From assembly GCA_963726295.1 (NCBI GenBank), contig CAVSBW010000001.1:124001-188000 (forward strand): a stretch of DNA of 64,000 nt, given 5' to 3'. Positions 8,475-17,020 of the stretch are shown in pieces. The notes below the pieces were generated by a model. The model was not told the origin of the DNA. It saw only the letters and a list, made by a program, of their open reading frames with translations, and ran no database searches. A program made the translations under genes and the position numbers. This DNA is from DASSQJ01 sp963726295 (lineage in GTDB: Bacteria > Actinomycetota > Actinomycetes > Actinomycetales > Dermatophilaceae). The number at the start of each line of letters is the position of its first letter. Positions within the stretch are counted from its first letter, which is position 1.

Positions 8475-9787
8475 GCTCGCCCCAGCGCCGAACCTCGCGC
8501 CTGGCCCGTCGGGCCCTGGCGGTCGCGAGCTCCGTGCTCGCCGCTGCCGGGCTCGCCGCGGCGACACAGGCCGCACCGGCCACGGCCGCCGCGCCCCCGC
8601 GCAACGGCATCGTCTGCACGACCGGTGGCGACGCCCCCGGCCAGCCGGTCTTCGACCTCACGACGCGCACCGGCTACATCGACCTGCCCGACGGCAACAC
8701 CGCCTACATGTGGGGCTTCTCGCACGGGTTCGACCCGTTCCAGCACCCCGGGCCGGTCCTCTGCGTCCACGAGGGAGACCTCGTGACGGTCATCCTCCAC
8801 AACACGCTGACGGTCGACACCTCCATCGTCTTCCCGGGCCAGGACGGCGTCCGGGCCGACGGCGTGCCCTCGCAGCCCGAGGTCGACAGCGGCACCGGGA
8901 TGATGAAGAGCCTCGCGCCCGGCGCGACCGCCGGAGACGGCACGGTCACGTACACCTTCACGGCCGGTCGCCCCGGCACCTTCCTCTACGAGTCCGGCAC
9001 CGACCCCGAGACCCAGGTCCGGATGGGCCTGTTCGGGGCCCTCATCGTGCGGCCGACGGCCGGCGACGACCAGGCCTACACCGCGGCGGACACCCAGTTC
9101 GACGCGAGCGAGGAGTTCATGGTCCTGCTCTCGGAGATCGACCCGTACCAGCACCAGGCCATCGAGCGCGGCGGCAGCTACGACATCAGGAAGTACAAGG
9201 CGCGCTACTGGCTCATCAACGGCCGCGGGTACCCCGACAGCATCGCCGACAACGGCGCCTCGTGGCTGCCCAACCAGCCGTACGGGTCGCTGGCGTCGGT
9301 GAAGCCTTACGACGAGACGACACATCCCCTGCCCGGGATGGCGCGCTACCTCAGCGTGGGCAGCGAGGACTACCCCTTCCACCCGCACGGCAACAACGGA
9401 CTGGTCGTCGGTCGCGACGGCTACGAGCTCGACAACGGCGGTGCCGACCTGTCCATGGAGAAGTTCGCCATCAACATCGGGCCCGGGCAGACGTGGGACG
9501 TCCTCTTCAAGTGGTACGACGCCGAGGACTACAGCCCGGCCAACCCCGTGACGGTGACGGTCCCCGACCTGGCGAACCAGTTCGTCGGCACCTTCTACAG
9601 CGGGAGTCCGTACCTCGGGTCCACCAAGGCCCTGCCACCGGGAGTGCAGACGCTCAACCAGTGCGGTGAGTACTACATCATCTCGCACAACCACGCCCTG
9701 TTCCAGATCACCTCCTGGGGCGTGAACATGACGGGCCCGATCACGTACATGCGGATCGAACCCCCGGCCCCCAACACCTGCGGATGA
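8471..9787 (+). CDS. Exported multicopper oxidase-fold protein, domain 2 copper motifs only (MCO-B)
   Basis: 438 residues, translationally coupled to the preceding gene through ATGA. The N-terminus (RRTSRLARRALAVASS then ATQAAPATAAA) is a signal peptide. In domain 1 the positions of HWHG and YHCH are replaced by TSIVFPGQ and LYESGTD, so those ligands are gone. Domain 2 keeps FHPHGNN (about 303-309; motif III) and ISHNHALFQ (about 404-412; motif IV with Asn in place of the type 1 Cys). Its ligand set is therefore the mirror image of the upstream protein. It is probably a paralogue from tandem duplication. Whether the two proteins form one mixed active site is inference. It overlaps the next gene by ATGA. 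Confidence 0.85.
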   Translation: MSSPQRRTSRLARRALAVASSVLAAAGLAAATQAAPATAAAPPRNGIVCTTGGDAPGQPVFDLTTRTGYIDLPDGNTAYMWGFSHGFDPFQHPGPVLCVHEGDLVTVILHNTLTVDTSIVFPGQDGVRADGVPSQPEVDSGTGMMKSLAPGATAGDGTVTYTFTAGRPGTFLYESGTDPETQVRMGLFGALIVRPTAGDDQAYTAADTQFDASEEFMVLLSEIDPYQHQAIERGGSYDIRKYKARYWLINGRGYPDSIADNGASWLPNQPYGSLASVKPYDETTHPLPGMARYLSVGSEDYPFHPHGNNGLVVGRDGYELDNGGADLSMEKFAINIGPGQTWDVLFKWYDAEDYSPANPVTVTVPDLANQFVGTFYSGSPYLGSTKALPPGVQTLNQCGEYYIISHNHALFQITSWGVNMTGPITYMRIEPPAPNTCG

Positions 9788-12700
9788 GTGGCGAGGCGAG
9801 GACGATGAGAACGAACCTGCGCACAGCAATGCTCACCGCTGCGGCGGGTGGGGCCCTGGCGGTCATCGGCGCCCTCGCCGGCCCGGCCGGACCGGCGGGT
9901 GCCGCCACCGTGACCGTCGAGCTGTACGCCAAGGCCGGCTCGGTCGACCTCCCGGGCCCGAGCGGAGCCCAGACCGTCCCGGTGTGGGGCTACTGCGAGG
10001 CTGCGGCGGCCTGCACCGTCACCGCACCCGGCGGACCGGTCCTCGAGGCGGTGGTCGGTGACACCGTGAACGTCACCCTCCACAACACGCTCCCGGAGGC
10101 GACGACGCTGTGGTTCGGTGGCCAGGCGCTGCCGCCCGACAACGCCGGCGCCGCCGCGGACACCGGCACGGCGTCCTACTCCTTCACGCCCGACCGGCCC
10201 GGCACCTACCTCTACGAGGCGGGCGTCGTCGGCGGCGGCGGGGCGCACCAGGTGGCCATGGGTCTCTACGGCGCCCTCGTCGTGCGTCCGGCCACCGCCG
10301 GGCAGGCCTACGACGACGTGGCCACCACGTACGACAGGGAGGCCGTGCTCGTCCTCGGGGAGATCGACCCTGTGCTGAACAACCTGGCCGACCCCTCGCA
10401 GTTCGACCTGCGCAAGTTCTCGCCCCAGTGGACCCTCATCAACGGCAAGGCGCACCCGGACACCGCCGAGATCGCGGCGGCCTCCGGGCAGGACGTCCTG
10501 CTGCGCTGGGTCAACGCCGGCACCAACTACCACTCGATGGGCGTGCTCGGGGCCGACCAGCGCCTCGTCGCCGTCGACGGGAGCCGACTGGCCAACGGCG
10601 GCACCGACATCAGCCGGCACTACGTGGCCGAGACCTTCGGGCCCGGCCAGACCGCCGACGCGGTCGTCACCGTTCCGGTGACCGCTGCCGACCGGCGCCT
10701 GGCCGTGTACGACGCGAGCCTGTCCCTCAACAATGCCCGTTCCGCCGGGCTCGGCGGCATGCTCACCTCGATCGCGGTGTCGGGCACCGGGACCGGCAGC
10801 GACGCTGCTGGCCCCGCCACGAAGGACGTCGCGTGGACCGGCGGCCACCTCACCGCCACGGTGAGCGACGCCGCCAGCGGTGGCGCCGCCGTCACGGCCG
10901 CCGAGTACTACGTCGACTCGATCAACGGGACGCCGGCGCCGATGGTGGCCACGGACGACACCTTCGACTCCGACACCGAAGACGTCGGGCTCGACGCCAC
11001 CGGCGACTCCGCGCTGGCCAGCGCTCTCGCCGTCGGGCAGCACGTCGTCTACGTCCGCGGCCAGGCCGACGGCGGTTGGGGCCCGTTCAGCTCCGTGCTG
11101 GTCAACGGCTCGGACGGCGAAGGGCCGACGACGTCCTCCGTCGTCCTCGACCCCGAGCGCACGAACGGCAGCGCCGACGTGGCGGTCACCGCGACCGGCG
11201 ACGACAACGCCTCTGGCGGTTCGGACATCGACCAGGGCGAGCTGACGCTCGACGACGGCGGTGCCGCGATCACCATGACCACGGCCACGTCCGGGGTCAC
11301 CGCGAGCCTCGAGGGCTCCATCCCCGCCGCCCGGCTCGCCGGGCTCGAGGAGGGTGTCCACCTCGTCAGCGTCCGCAGCCAGGACTCCGCCGGCAACTGG
11401 GGCGACCCGGCGCAGGCGACCCTCGTGGTCGACTTCACCGCGCCCGCCGCCTCCGACGTGGGGGTCACCCCCGACACGACCAACGGCACGGTGCCGGTCA
11501 ACGGTTCCTCGCCGTCGGTGCGGCTGTCCGCGACGTTCACCGACCCGACCCCGCCAGACCGCGGCACCGGTGTCGTCAGCCAGGGTGCCGTGACGGCCGC
11601 CCAGGCGCGGATCGACGGCGGCAGCACCATCCCGATGGAGGTCGCTGACGGTGCCTGGGGCGGAGCGGTCGAGGGCGTGTACCTCGACATCCCGCTCACC
11701 ACGGTCAAGACGCTCTCCGACGGACCGCACGAGCTCACCGTGCGGGGGCGTGACGCGGCCGGCACCTGGGCGACCACCTGGTCGACCACGGTGCTCACGG
11801 TCGACCGGACCGGCCCCGCGGTGGGTGCGCTCAGCCTGACGCCCAACCCGACCATCGGCGCGCCCGAGGTGACCCTCACCGGCAGCATCGGCACCGACCC
11901 GTCCGGGGTCAGCCGGGTGGAGTGGTTCCTGGGCTCCGACCCCGGCGTCGGCAACGGCACCCTCATCACGCCGAACGGGGATGGGACCTACCTCGTCCTC
12001 ATCGACACCACCGCGCTGCCCGAGGGCGACCGCAACCTCACGGTCCGCGCCGTCGATGGCCTGGGCAACCGGTCCACCGCGGCGGTCCAGCTGCAGGTGC
12101 GACGTCCGATCTGGTTCTCGCTGTCCGGCAACAGCACCCCGAACGGGGTCGGCGGCGCCGGAGACGACGCGGACATCTTCCACTGGAGCGGCACGGCGAT
12201 GTCACGCGCGATCGACGCGACGGGCATCGGTGTGCCGGGGTCGGCGAACATCGACGGCTTCAGCCGGGTGGACGCCACCCACTTCTACGCCTCGTTCACC
12301 GGCAACGTCACCGTCGGCGGTGTCCAGGCGGCCGACGAGGACGTCGTCTACTACAACAACGGCGCGTGGTCCTTGTACATGGACGGCAGCGCCAACGGCA
12401 ACGGCCTGGGTGGTGGCAGCACCGATGTCGACGCGATCAGCGTCCGCGGCGGCTCGCTCTACGTGTCACTCAGCAACGGCACCACACCCCCCGGTGTCAG
12501 CGGCAGCGGCGACGACGCCGACATCTACCGGTGGAACGGCCTGGGCAGCAGCCCGCGGTTTACCCGGGTGGTCGACGCCTCCGCCATCGGGCTCAGCAAC
12601 AACGTCGACGTCGACGGCTTCGTCTGGGTCTCGGGCAGCGACTGGGCGTTCTCCTTCGCAGGGAACACCTCGATCGGCGGGGTCTCCGTCAACGACGAGG

Positions 12701-12807
12701 ACGTGGTCCGCCGCGTCGGGTCGAGCTGGAGCCTGTACTTCGACGGCTCCGCGTACGGCCTGACGAACAACAACAACGAGGACGTCGACGCGTTCGACAT
12801 CCCCTAG
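9784..12807 (+). CDS. Exported multicopper-fold paralogue without copper ligands, with Ig-like repeats and four-repeat C-terminus (MCO-C)
   Basis: 1007 residues. A signal peptide (about 1-38, ending GPAGAA) precedes two cupredoxin domains (about 40-335) aligned with the two preceding proteins: PGTYLYEAG replaces PGTYMYHCH, TLWFGGQ replaces TLHWHG, and NYHSMGVLG replaces FHPHGNN. Nearly all copper ligands are missing, so this is likely a structural paralogue. Residues about 345-775 are Ig-like or bacterial cadherin-like modules with recurring TDPSG, DRTGPAV and RAVDGLGN elements. The last 231 residues are the four-repeat module also found in the giant protein at 736. It starts with ATG overlapping the previous stop. 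It may bridge the oxidase pair to the scaffold protein, which is inference. Confidence 0.83.
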   Translation: MSGEARTMRTNLRTAMLTAAAGGALAVIGALAGPAGPAGAATVTVELYAKAGSVDLPGPSGAQTVPVWGYCEAAAACTVTAPGGPVLEAVVGDTVNVTLHNTLPEATTLWFGGQALPPDNAGAAADTGTASYSFTPDRPGTYLYEAGVVGGGGAHQVAMGLYGALVVRPATAGQAYDDVATTYDREAVLVLGEIDPVLNNLADPSQFDLRKFSPQWTLINGKAHPDTAEIAAASGQDVLLRWVNAGTNYHSMGVLGADQRLVAVDGSRLANGGTDISRHYVAETFGPGQTADAVVTVPVTAADRRLAVYDASLSLNNARSAGLGGMLTSIAVSGTGTGSDAAGPATKDVAWTGGHLTATVSDAASGGAAVTAAEYYVDSINGTPAPMVATDDTFDSDTEDVGLDATGDSALASALAVGQHVVYVRGQADGGWGPFSSVLVNGSDGEGPTTSSVVLDPERTNGSADVAVTATGDDNASGGSDIDQGELTLDDGGAAITMTTATSGVTASLEGSIPAARLAGLEEGVHLVSVRSQDSAGNWGDPAQATLVVDFTAPAASDVGVTPDTTNGTVPVNGSSPSVRLSATFTDPTPPDRGTGVVSQGAVTAAQARIDGGSTIPMEVADGAWGGAVEGVYLDIPLTTVKTLSDGPHELTVRGRDAAGTWATTWSTTVLTVDRTGPAVGALSLTPNPTIGAPEVTLTGSIGTDPSGVSRVEWFLGSDPGVGNGTLITPNGDGTYLVLIDTTALPEGDRNLTVRAVDGLGNRSTAAVQLQVRRPIWFSLSGNSTPNGVGGAGDDADIFHWSGTAMSRAIDATGIGVPGSANIDGFSRVDATHFYASFTGNVTVGGVQAADEDVVYYNNGAWSLYMDGSANGNGLGGGSTDVDAISVRGGSLYVSLSNGTTPPGVSGSGDDADIYRWNGLGSSPRFTRVVDASAIGLSNNVDVDGFVWVSGSDWAFSFAGNTSIGGVSVNDEDVVRRVGSSWSLYFDGSAYGLTNNNNEDVDAFDIP
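12112..12804 (+). repeat. C-terminal module of four degenerate ~55-aa repeats (copy 2)
   Basis: Same module as at 6223-6930, with repeats such as DADIFHWSGTAMSRAIDATG and DEDVVYYNNGAWSLYMDGSA. Half-repeats of about 110 residues each contain two units. It occupies the extreme C-terminus in both proteins. Confidence 0.75.
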
Positions 12808-12813
12808 ACCGAT

Positions 12814-12847
12814 CGGTGCCGGCCCGGACCGAGCCGGGCCGGCACCG
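12814..12847 (+). terminator. Strong hairpin after the multicopper genes
   Basis: A perfect 14-bp inverted repeat, CGGTGCCGGCCCGG (12814-12827) and its complement (12834-12847), with a 6-base loop, lies 7 bases after the stop of the gene at 9784. There is no clear T-run. It may terminate the upstream transcript or attenuate read-through into the CopCD genes. Confidence 0.6.
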
Positions 12848-12873
12848 CTCGCCCCCATGAGGAGAGACACCAG

Positions 12874-13386
12874 ATGACCGCCACACTCTCGCCCCCCGCT
12901 CCGGCCACCCCCGAACCCACTCCGCCGCGGCCGTTGCGCCGCCGGATCCTGCTCCTCCTCCTCATCACGCTCCTGGCCGTCGGTGCCGGGTTCGGGATCC
13001 GGGCCGTCACGGCCCGTGGCGCCGACGTGCGGAGCGGCACCGAGGCCGTGTCGGTGCAGGACTTCGCCGCCCGTACGGGCATCCGGGTGACCCTGCTGGG
13101 CGTCACGGCCGAGGGCGGGATGATCGAGTTCCGCTACCAGGTCGTCGACCCCGACAAGGCGAGCCTCCTGCTCCACGACGACAGCAAGCGGCCGGTCCTC
13201 GTGGCCGAGGACTCGGGCACCACCCTCGCCATGCTGTCGAGGCCGCACAGCCACAAGGCCGACCTCAGGACCGGCGGCACCTACTTCTTCCTCCTGGCCA
13301 ACACCCGCAACGCGATCCGGGGCGGGACCCCGGTGACGATCATCGTCGACGACGTACGGCTCGAGCACGTGGTGGCCCAGTCGTGA
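12874..13386 (+). CDS. Small membrane-anchored protein of unknown function beside copCD
   Basis: 170 residues with a Pro-rich cytoplasmic start, one membrane segment (about 29-47, LLLLLITLLAVGAGFGI) and an extracytoplasmic domain of about 115 residues. I do not recognise the family. The exported part contains MLSRPHSHK, a Met/His cluster that could bind metal, and ends in beta-strand-like sequence. The start ATG has GAGGAGA 9 bases upstream. The stop overlaps the copCD start by 4 bases, so the two are probably translated together. A copper chaperone or accessory role is suggested only by context. Confidence 0.75.
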   Translation: MTATLSPPAPATPEPTPPRPLRRRILLLLLITLLAVGAGFGIRAVTARGADVRSGTEAVSVQDFAARTGIRVTLLGVTAEGGMIEFRYQVVDPDKASLLLHDDSKRPVLVAEDSGTTLAMLSRPHSHKADLRTGGTYFFLLANTRNAIRGGTPVTIIVDDVRLEHVVAQS

Positions 13387-15329
13387 CGGCTCGCGCGCTA
13401 CGGCGGCCGGAGCCCGCGGTCCTCCGCAGGCTGCTCCGGCTCGTCCTCGCCGTGGGCGCGCTCCTGGTCCTCACCGCGGCGCCGGCGTCCGCGCACGCCA
13501 ACCTCGAGCGGTCGGACCCACCCAACGGCGGACAGATCGCACCGGGCAGGACGACGCTCACGCTGTGGTTCGGCGAGCCCGTTACCGCTGCGGGCTCGAG
13601 CTTCTCGGTGCAGCGCACGGACGGGGCAGCGCCTGCGGTGGAGACGACGGCGCAGGTGGGCGATGGCGGGACCGTCGTGCACCTGACGATCCCTCCGCTC
13701 GAGAACGGCACCTACACGCTGACCTGGGCGGTCACCGCCACCGACGGCCACCCGACGCGCGGGACCGTCGTGTTCGGGTCGGGCTTCCGACCGGACGGCA
13801 TCGCGTCGGCCGACACCGCGGCCCCCGACGCCGGAGCCGTCGCGTTGCGAGTCGTCGACCTCGGCGGCAGCCTCGTGGCGCTCGGATCGCTCGTCGTCGC
13901 CGGACGCGTCATCGGGGCCCTTGGCGGCCTCGGCCCGGTGCTGCGCCGGCGCGTCCTGACCGCTGGCGCACTGGGAGCGACGGTGGCCCTCGTGGGCGCG
14001 CTCGCCACCCCGGTCCTCACGGCCAGCGCCCAGCTCGGCGACTCCGGCGGCGCCACCGCCCTCCTGTCCGCCGTGCAGGGTCTCGTGCTCACGAGCACGT
14101 GGGGGATCCTCTGGGCAGTGCGCGTCGTGGCCCTCCTCGTCGCCTACGTCTTCCTGTGGCGTGCCCGGCGAGACGCGGCCGACGAGGCGGAACGCCGCCC
14201 CGGTGGCCGGTCGTGGCAGGTCCCGGGCCGGGTGGCCGCCGTGGCCCTGGCCCTCGGGATGACCGTCGATGCGTGGGCCGGCCACGCCTCGACCCTGCAG
14301 GGCCGCTCGGTCCTCACCTCCGTGGCCGCGTCGCTGCACGTGCTCGCCGCCTCGGTCTGGGCCGGCGGCCTGCTGGTCCTCGTCCTGGCCGTCGTCCCCG
14401 TGATGCGGCTCGACGGCCCGCAGCGCCGGGCCGTCACTCCCGCCGTCTGGCGGGCCTTCAGCCCGGTGGCCGCGATGTCCGTGGCGGTCCTCGCGGCCAC
14501 CGGTACCTACGAGGCGGCGCGCCACACCGGCACGCTCGCCGCCCTCGGCGACGGACTCTACGGACGGAGCATTCTCGTCAAGCTCGGGCTCCTCGGCGTG
14601 GCGCTGGCGCTGGCGGGCTACAACACCCTCGTCGTCAACGACCGGATCGCCTCACGGGTCGGAGCGGTCGTGGGCCTGGGTTCCGCGTGGCGCCCGCGGG
14701 GCCGCGCCCTGCGTGTCACGGTCGCCGTCGAGGCGCTGGTGCTCGTGCTGGCCGTCGGCATGGCTGCCGTGATGACGTCGACCCCGACCGCCCGCGAGGT
14801 GGCGGCGGCCTCGCAGACCACCGCACCCCACACCGACACGGTCGACGGACTGTTCATCACCGCCGAGGCCGTACCCACCGGGACCCGGCTGCGCGTGGTC
14901 GTCCGCACCGAGGCGGTGCTTCGGCCCATGCCGTGGCCGGTCACGGGCGTCGAGGTCGGCTTCGTGGAGGGCACGGCGCTGACGCCCGCGGCATCCGCAC
15001 CGGACGTCACCGCACTCGACACCGTCGACGAGGGACTCTACGAGGCGTCCGTCGACGACCCGGGCCTGGACGAGTGGACCGCCCAGGTCGTGGTCCACCG
15101 CGCCGGCCGACCCGACGACACGCTCCTCCTGCCCGGCAGCTCGGCGACCGGCGCCGAGCCGATCAGTCCCCTCGAGCTGGCTGCCGGGGGTGCGGCGCTG
15201 CTGCTGCTGCTCGGGACCGCGGCCGCGGTCGTGGTCACCCGCCGCCGCCGCGGTGAGCCTCCGGACGCCCTTCCCGACACCGACGACCACGTGGACGTAC
15301 CCGCTCTACAGGAGGCGATCTCCCGATGA
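13383..15329 (+). CDS. Copper resistance protein CopC-CopD fusion
   Basis: 648 residues. A signal peptide ends ASA before His, giving a mature N-terminus HANLERSDPPNGG, the Cu(II)-binding start of CopC. A second CopC motif, TDGHPTRG, lies near residue 122. The CopC beta-sandwich (about 35-140) is followed by a CopD-type membrane domain with about eight helices (about 155-470), including conserved HASTLQGRS and LHVLAASVWAGG, then an extracytoplasmic FixH/YtkA-like segment (about 485-600), a final helix and a short cytoplasmic tail. Such YcnJ-like fusions are linked to copper uptake or handling in Gram-positives. It overlaps its neighbours by 4 bases on both sides. It would supply or manage copper for the oxidase-fold proteins encoded upstream. 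Confidence 0.9.
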   Translation: MTARALRRPEPAVLRRLLRLVLAVGALLVLTAAPASAHANLERSDPPNGGQIAPGRTTLTLWFGEPVTAAGSSFSVQRTDGAAPAVETTAQVGDGGTVVHLTIPPLENGTYTLTWAVTATDGHPTRGTVVFGSGFRPDGIASADTAAPDAGAVALRVVDLGGSLVALGSLVVAGRVIGALGGLGPVLRRRVLTAGALGATVALVGALATPVLTASAQLGDSGGATALLSAVQGLVLTSTWGILWAVRVVALLVAYVFLWRARRDAADEAERRPGGRSWQVPGRVAAVALALGMTVDAWAGHASTLQGRSVLTSVAASLHVLAASVWAGGLLVLVLAVVPVMRLDGPQRRAVTPAVWRAFSPVAAMSVAVLAATGTYEAARHTGTLAALGDGLYGRSILVKLGLLGVALALAGYNTLVVNDRIASRVGAVVGLGSAWRPRGRALRVTVAVEALVLVLAVGMAAVMTSTPTAREVAAASQTTAPHTDTVDGLFITAEAVPTGTRLRVVVRTEAVLRPMPWPVTGVEVGFVEGTALTPAASAPDVTALDTVDEGLYEASVDDPGLDEWTAQVVVHRAGRPDDTLLLPGSSATGAEPISPLELAAGGAALLLLLGTAAAVVVTRRRRGEPPDALPDTDDHVDVPALQEAISR

Positions 15330-17020
15330 CCGCACCACGCACCCGCACCGCCGCAGCCGTCGGCGCGGCCCTGCTCGCCGCCGTGCTGGCACCCGTGCCC
15401 GGCGCGAGCGCCCAGCCTGCAGCAGGGTCCGGCGCCGCCGGGGACCGGGCGCTCCCGGCCGCCGTCACAGCCGCCCTGGACGCCATGTCACCGGGCGAGA
15501 CCACGACCGTCGTCCTCACGCTCCGGGGAGGTCTCCACCCCACGCCGGCGCCGGGCAGCCGCCGCTCACAGCGTGCGGCCGACGTGGTCAGCCACCTGAA
15601 GGAGCAGGCACGGGTCTCCCAGGGTCCGCTGCTCGCGCGCCTGTCCGGGCTGTCCGCCGCCGGGGCCGTCACCGACGTCGAGCCGCTCTGGGTCGTCAAC
15701 GAGGTCTCCGTCACCGCCACCGCGGACACCATCCGTGACCTGGCCGGCCGCGCCGACGTCACCTCCGTGCGCACCGACGACCTCGAGCTGACCCTCCTGG
15801 GGACGACGGAGTGGAATGTCACGGCGACCGGCGCCCCCCGGCTCTGGGCCGACGACGCCACCGGCGACGGAGCCGTCGTGGCCGTCCTCGACAGCGGCGT
15901 CGACCTCTCGCACGCCGACCTCGCCTCCGGCTGGCGCGGCGGCGCCGGTGGCTGGTTCGACCCGTTCGGCCAGCACGCCACCCCGGCCGACGCCAGTGGT
16001 CACGGCACCGCAAGTGCCGGCATCGCGGTCGGTGGCGATGGGAACGACGGCTACGGCGTTGCCCCCGGGGCCACGTGGATCGGCGCCCGCGTCTTCAACG
16101 ACGCCGGGGCGGGCTCGGTCACGGCGATGCACCAGGTCTTCCAGTGGGTGCTCGACCCCGACGGCAACCCGTCGACCGCCGACGTGCCTGACGTCGTCAA
16201 CGCCTCGTGGGTGCTGGGGTCGGGCCCGTCGTGCGACCTGACCCTCCAGCCCGACGTTCGGGCCTTGCGCGCGGCCGGCATCGTGCCGGTCTTCGCGGCC
16301 GGCAACTTCGGTCCGGGGGGCTCCTCGAGTGCCAGCCCGGCCAACTACCCCGAGTCGTTGTCGGTCGGTGCCGTCGACGCCGTCGACCGGATCTGGGCCT
16401 ACACGAGCGCCGGTGCCTCCACCTGTGGCGGCCGCGACCGGGTCTTCCCCGACGTCGTCGCGCCGGGGGTCGGCATCCGGACCGCCGACCGCTACGACTC
16501 CTTCCAGACCCTCACCGGCACCTCCGTGGCCGCACCCCATGTGGCCGGTGCCGTGGCGATCCTGGAGGCGGCACACCCGGATCAGCCGGCCGACGTGGTG
16601 CAGGCGGCGTTGCTCTCGACCGCCACCGACCTCGGCGTGGCCGGCCCGGACCAGCGGTACGGCAACGGCCGCATCGACCTGGTCGCCGCCGACACCGCGC
16701 TGCGACAGGTGCCCGAGCCCGCGGATGTCGCGGTGGCGGTTGCGCCGGCGACGCTCACGGTGGCGCGCGGCAAGACCGGGTCGGCCACGTTCTCCGTGAC
16801 CGTGGTCTCCGGCTCGCCGTCGCCGATGGACCTCGTGACCGGGAGCCTCCCCAAGGGAGTGTCGGTCACCATGAGCCCGGCGTCGGTCGCCGTCCCGGGA
16901 ACGGCGTCGGTCACCGTTCAGGTGGACCGCAAGGCCAAGAAGGGGACCTACGCCGTGGACCTCACGGCGAGGTCCGGCTCGCTGGAGCGGTCCGCGGTGC
17001 TCACGGTGGTCGTCCGCTGA
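15326..17020 (+). CDS. Secreted subtilisin-like serine protease (S8)
   Basis: 564 residues. Signal peptide about 1-30 (ending PGASAQPA). An inhibitor-like propeptide spans about 40-150. The catalytic domain shows Asp in AVLDSGVDLSHADL, His in DASGHGTASAG, an oxyanion Asn region (VFAAGNFGPGG) and Ser in LTGTSVAAPHVAGA. The last 95 residues are an Ig-like/P-type domain with no anchor. It starts with an ATG overlapping the copCD stop, so it is the last gene of the cluster. It may mature or degrade the other exported proteins of the cluster. Its 3' end overlaps the convergent histidine kinase gene by 73 bases. Confidence 0.92.
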   Translation: MTAPRTRTAAAVGAALLAAVLAPVPGASAQPAAGSGAAGDRALPAAVTAALDAMSPGETTTVVLTLRGGLHPTPAPGSRRSQRAADVVSHLKEQARVSQGPLLARLSGLSAAGAVTDVEPLWVVNEVSVTATADTIRDLAGRADVTSVRTDDLELTLLGTTEWNVTATGAPRLWADDATGDGAVVAVLDSGVDLSHADLASGWRGGAGGWFDPFGQHATPADASGHGTASAGIAVGGDGNDGYGVAPGATWIGARVFNDAGAGSVTAMHQVFQWVLDPDGNPSTADVPDVVNASWVLGSGPSCDLTLQPDVRALRAAGIVPVFAAGNFGPGGSSSASPANYPESLSVGAVDAVDRIWAYTSAGASTCGGRDRVFPDVVAPGVGIRTADRYDSFQTLTGTSVAAPHVAGAVAILEAAHPDQPADVVQAALLSTATDLGVAGPDQRYGNGRIDLVAADTALRQVPEPADVAVAVAPATLTVARGKTGSATFSVTVVSGSPSPMDLVTGSLPKGVSVTMSPASVAVPGTASVTVQVDRKAKKGTYAVDLTARSGSLERSAVLTVVVR

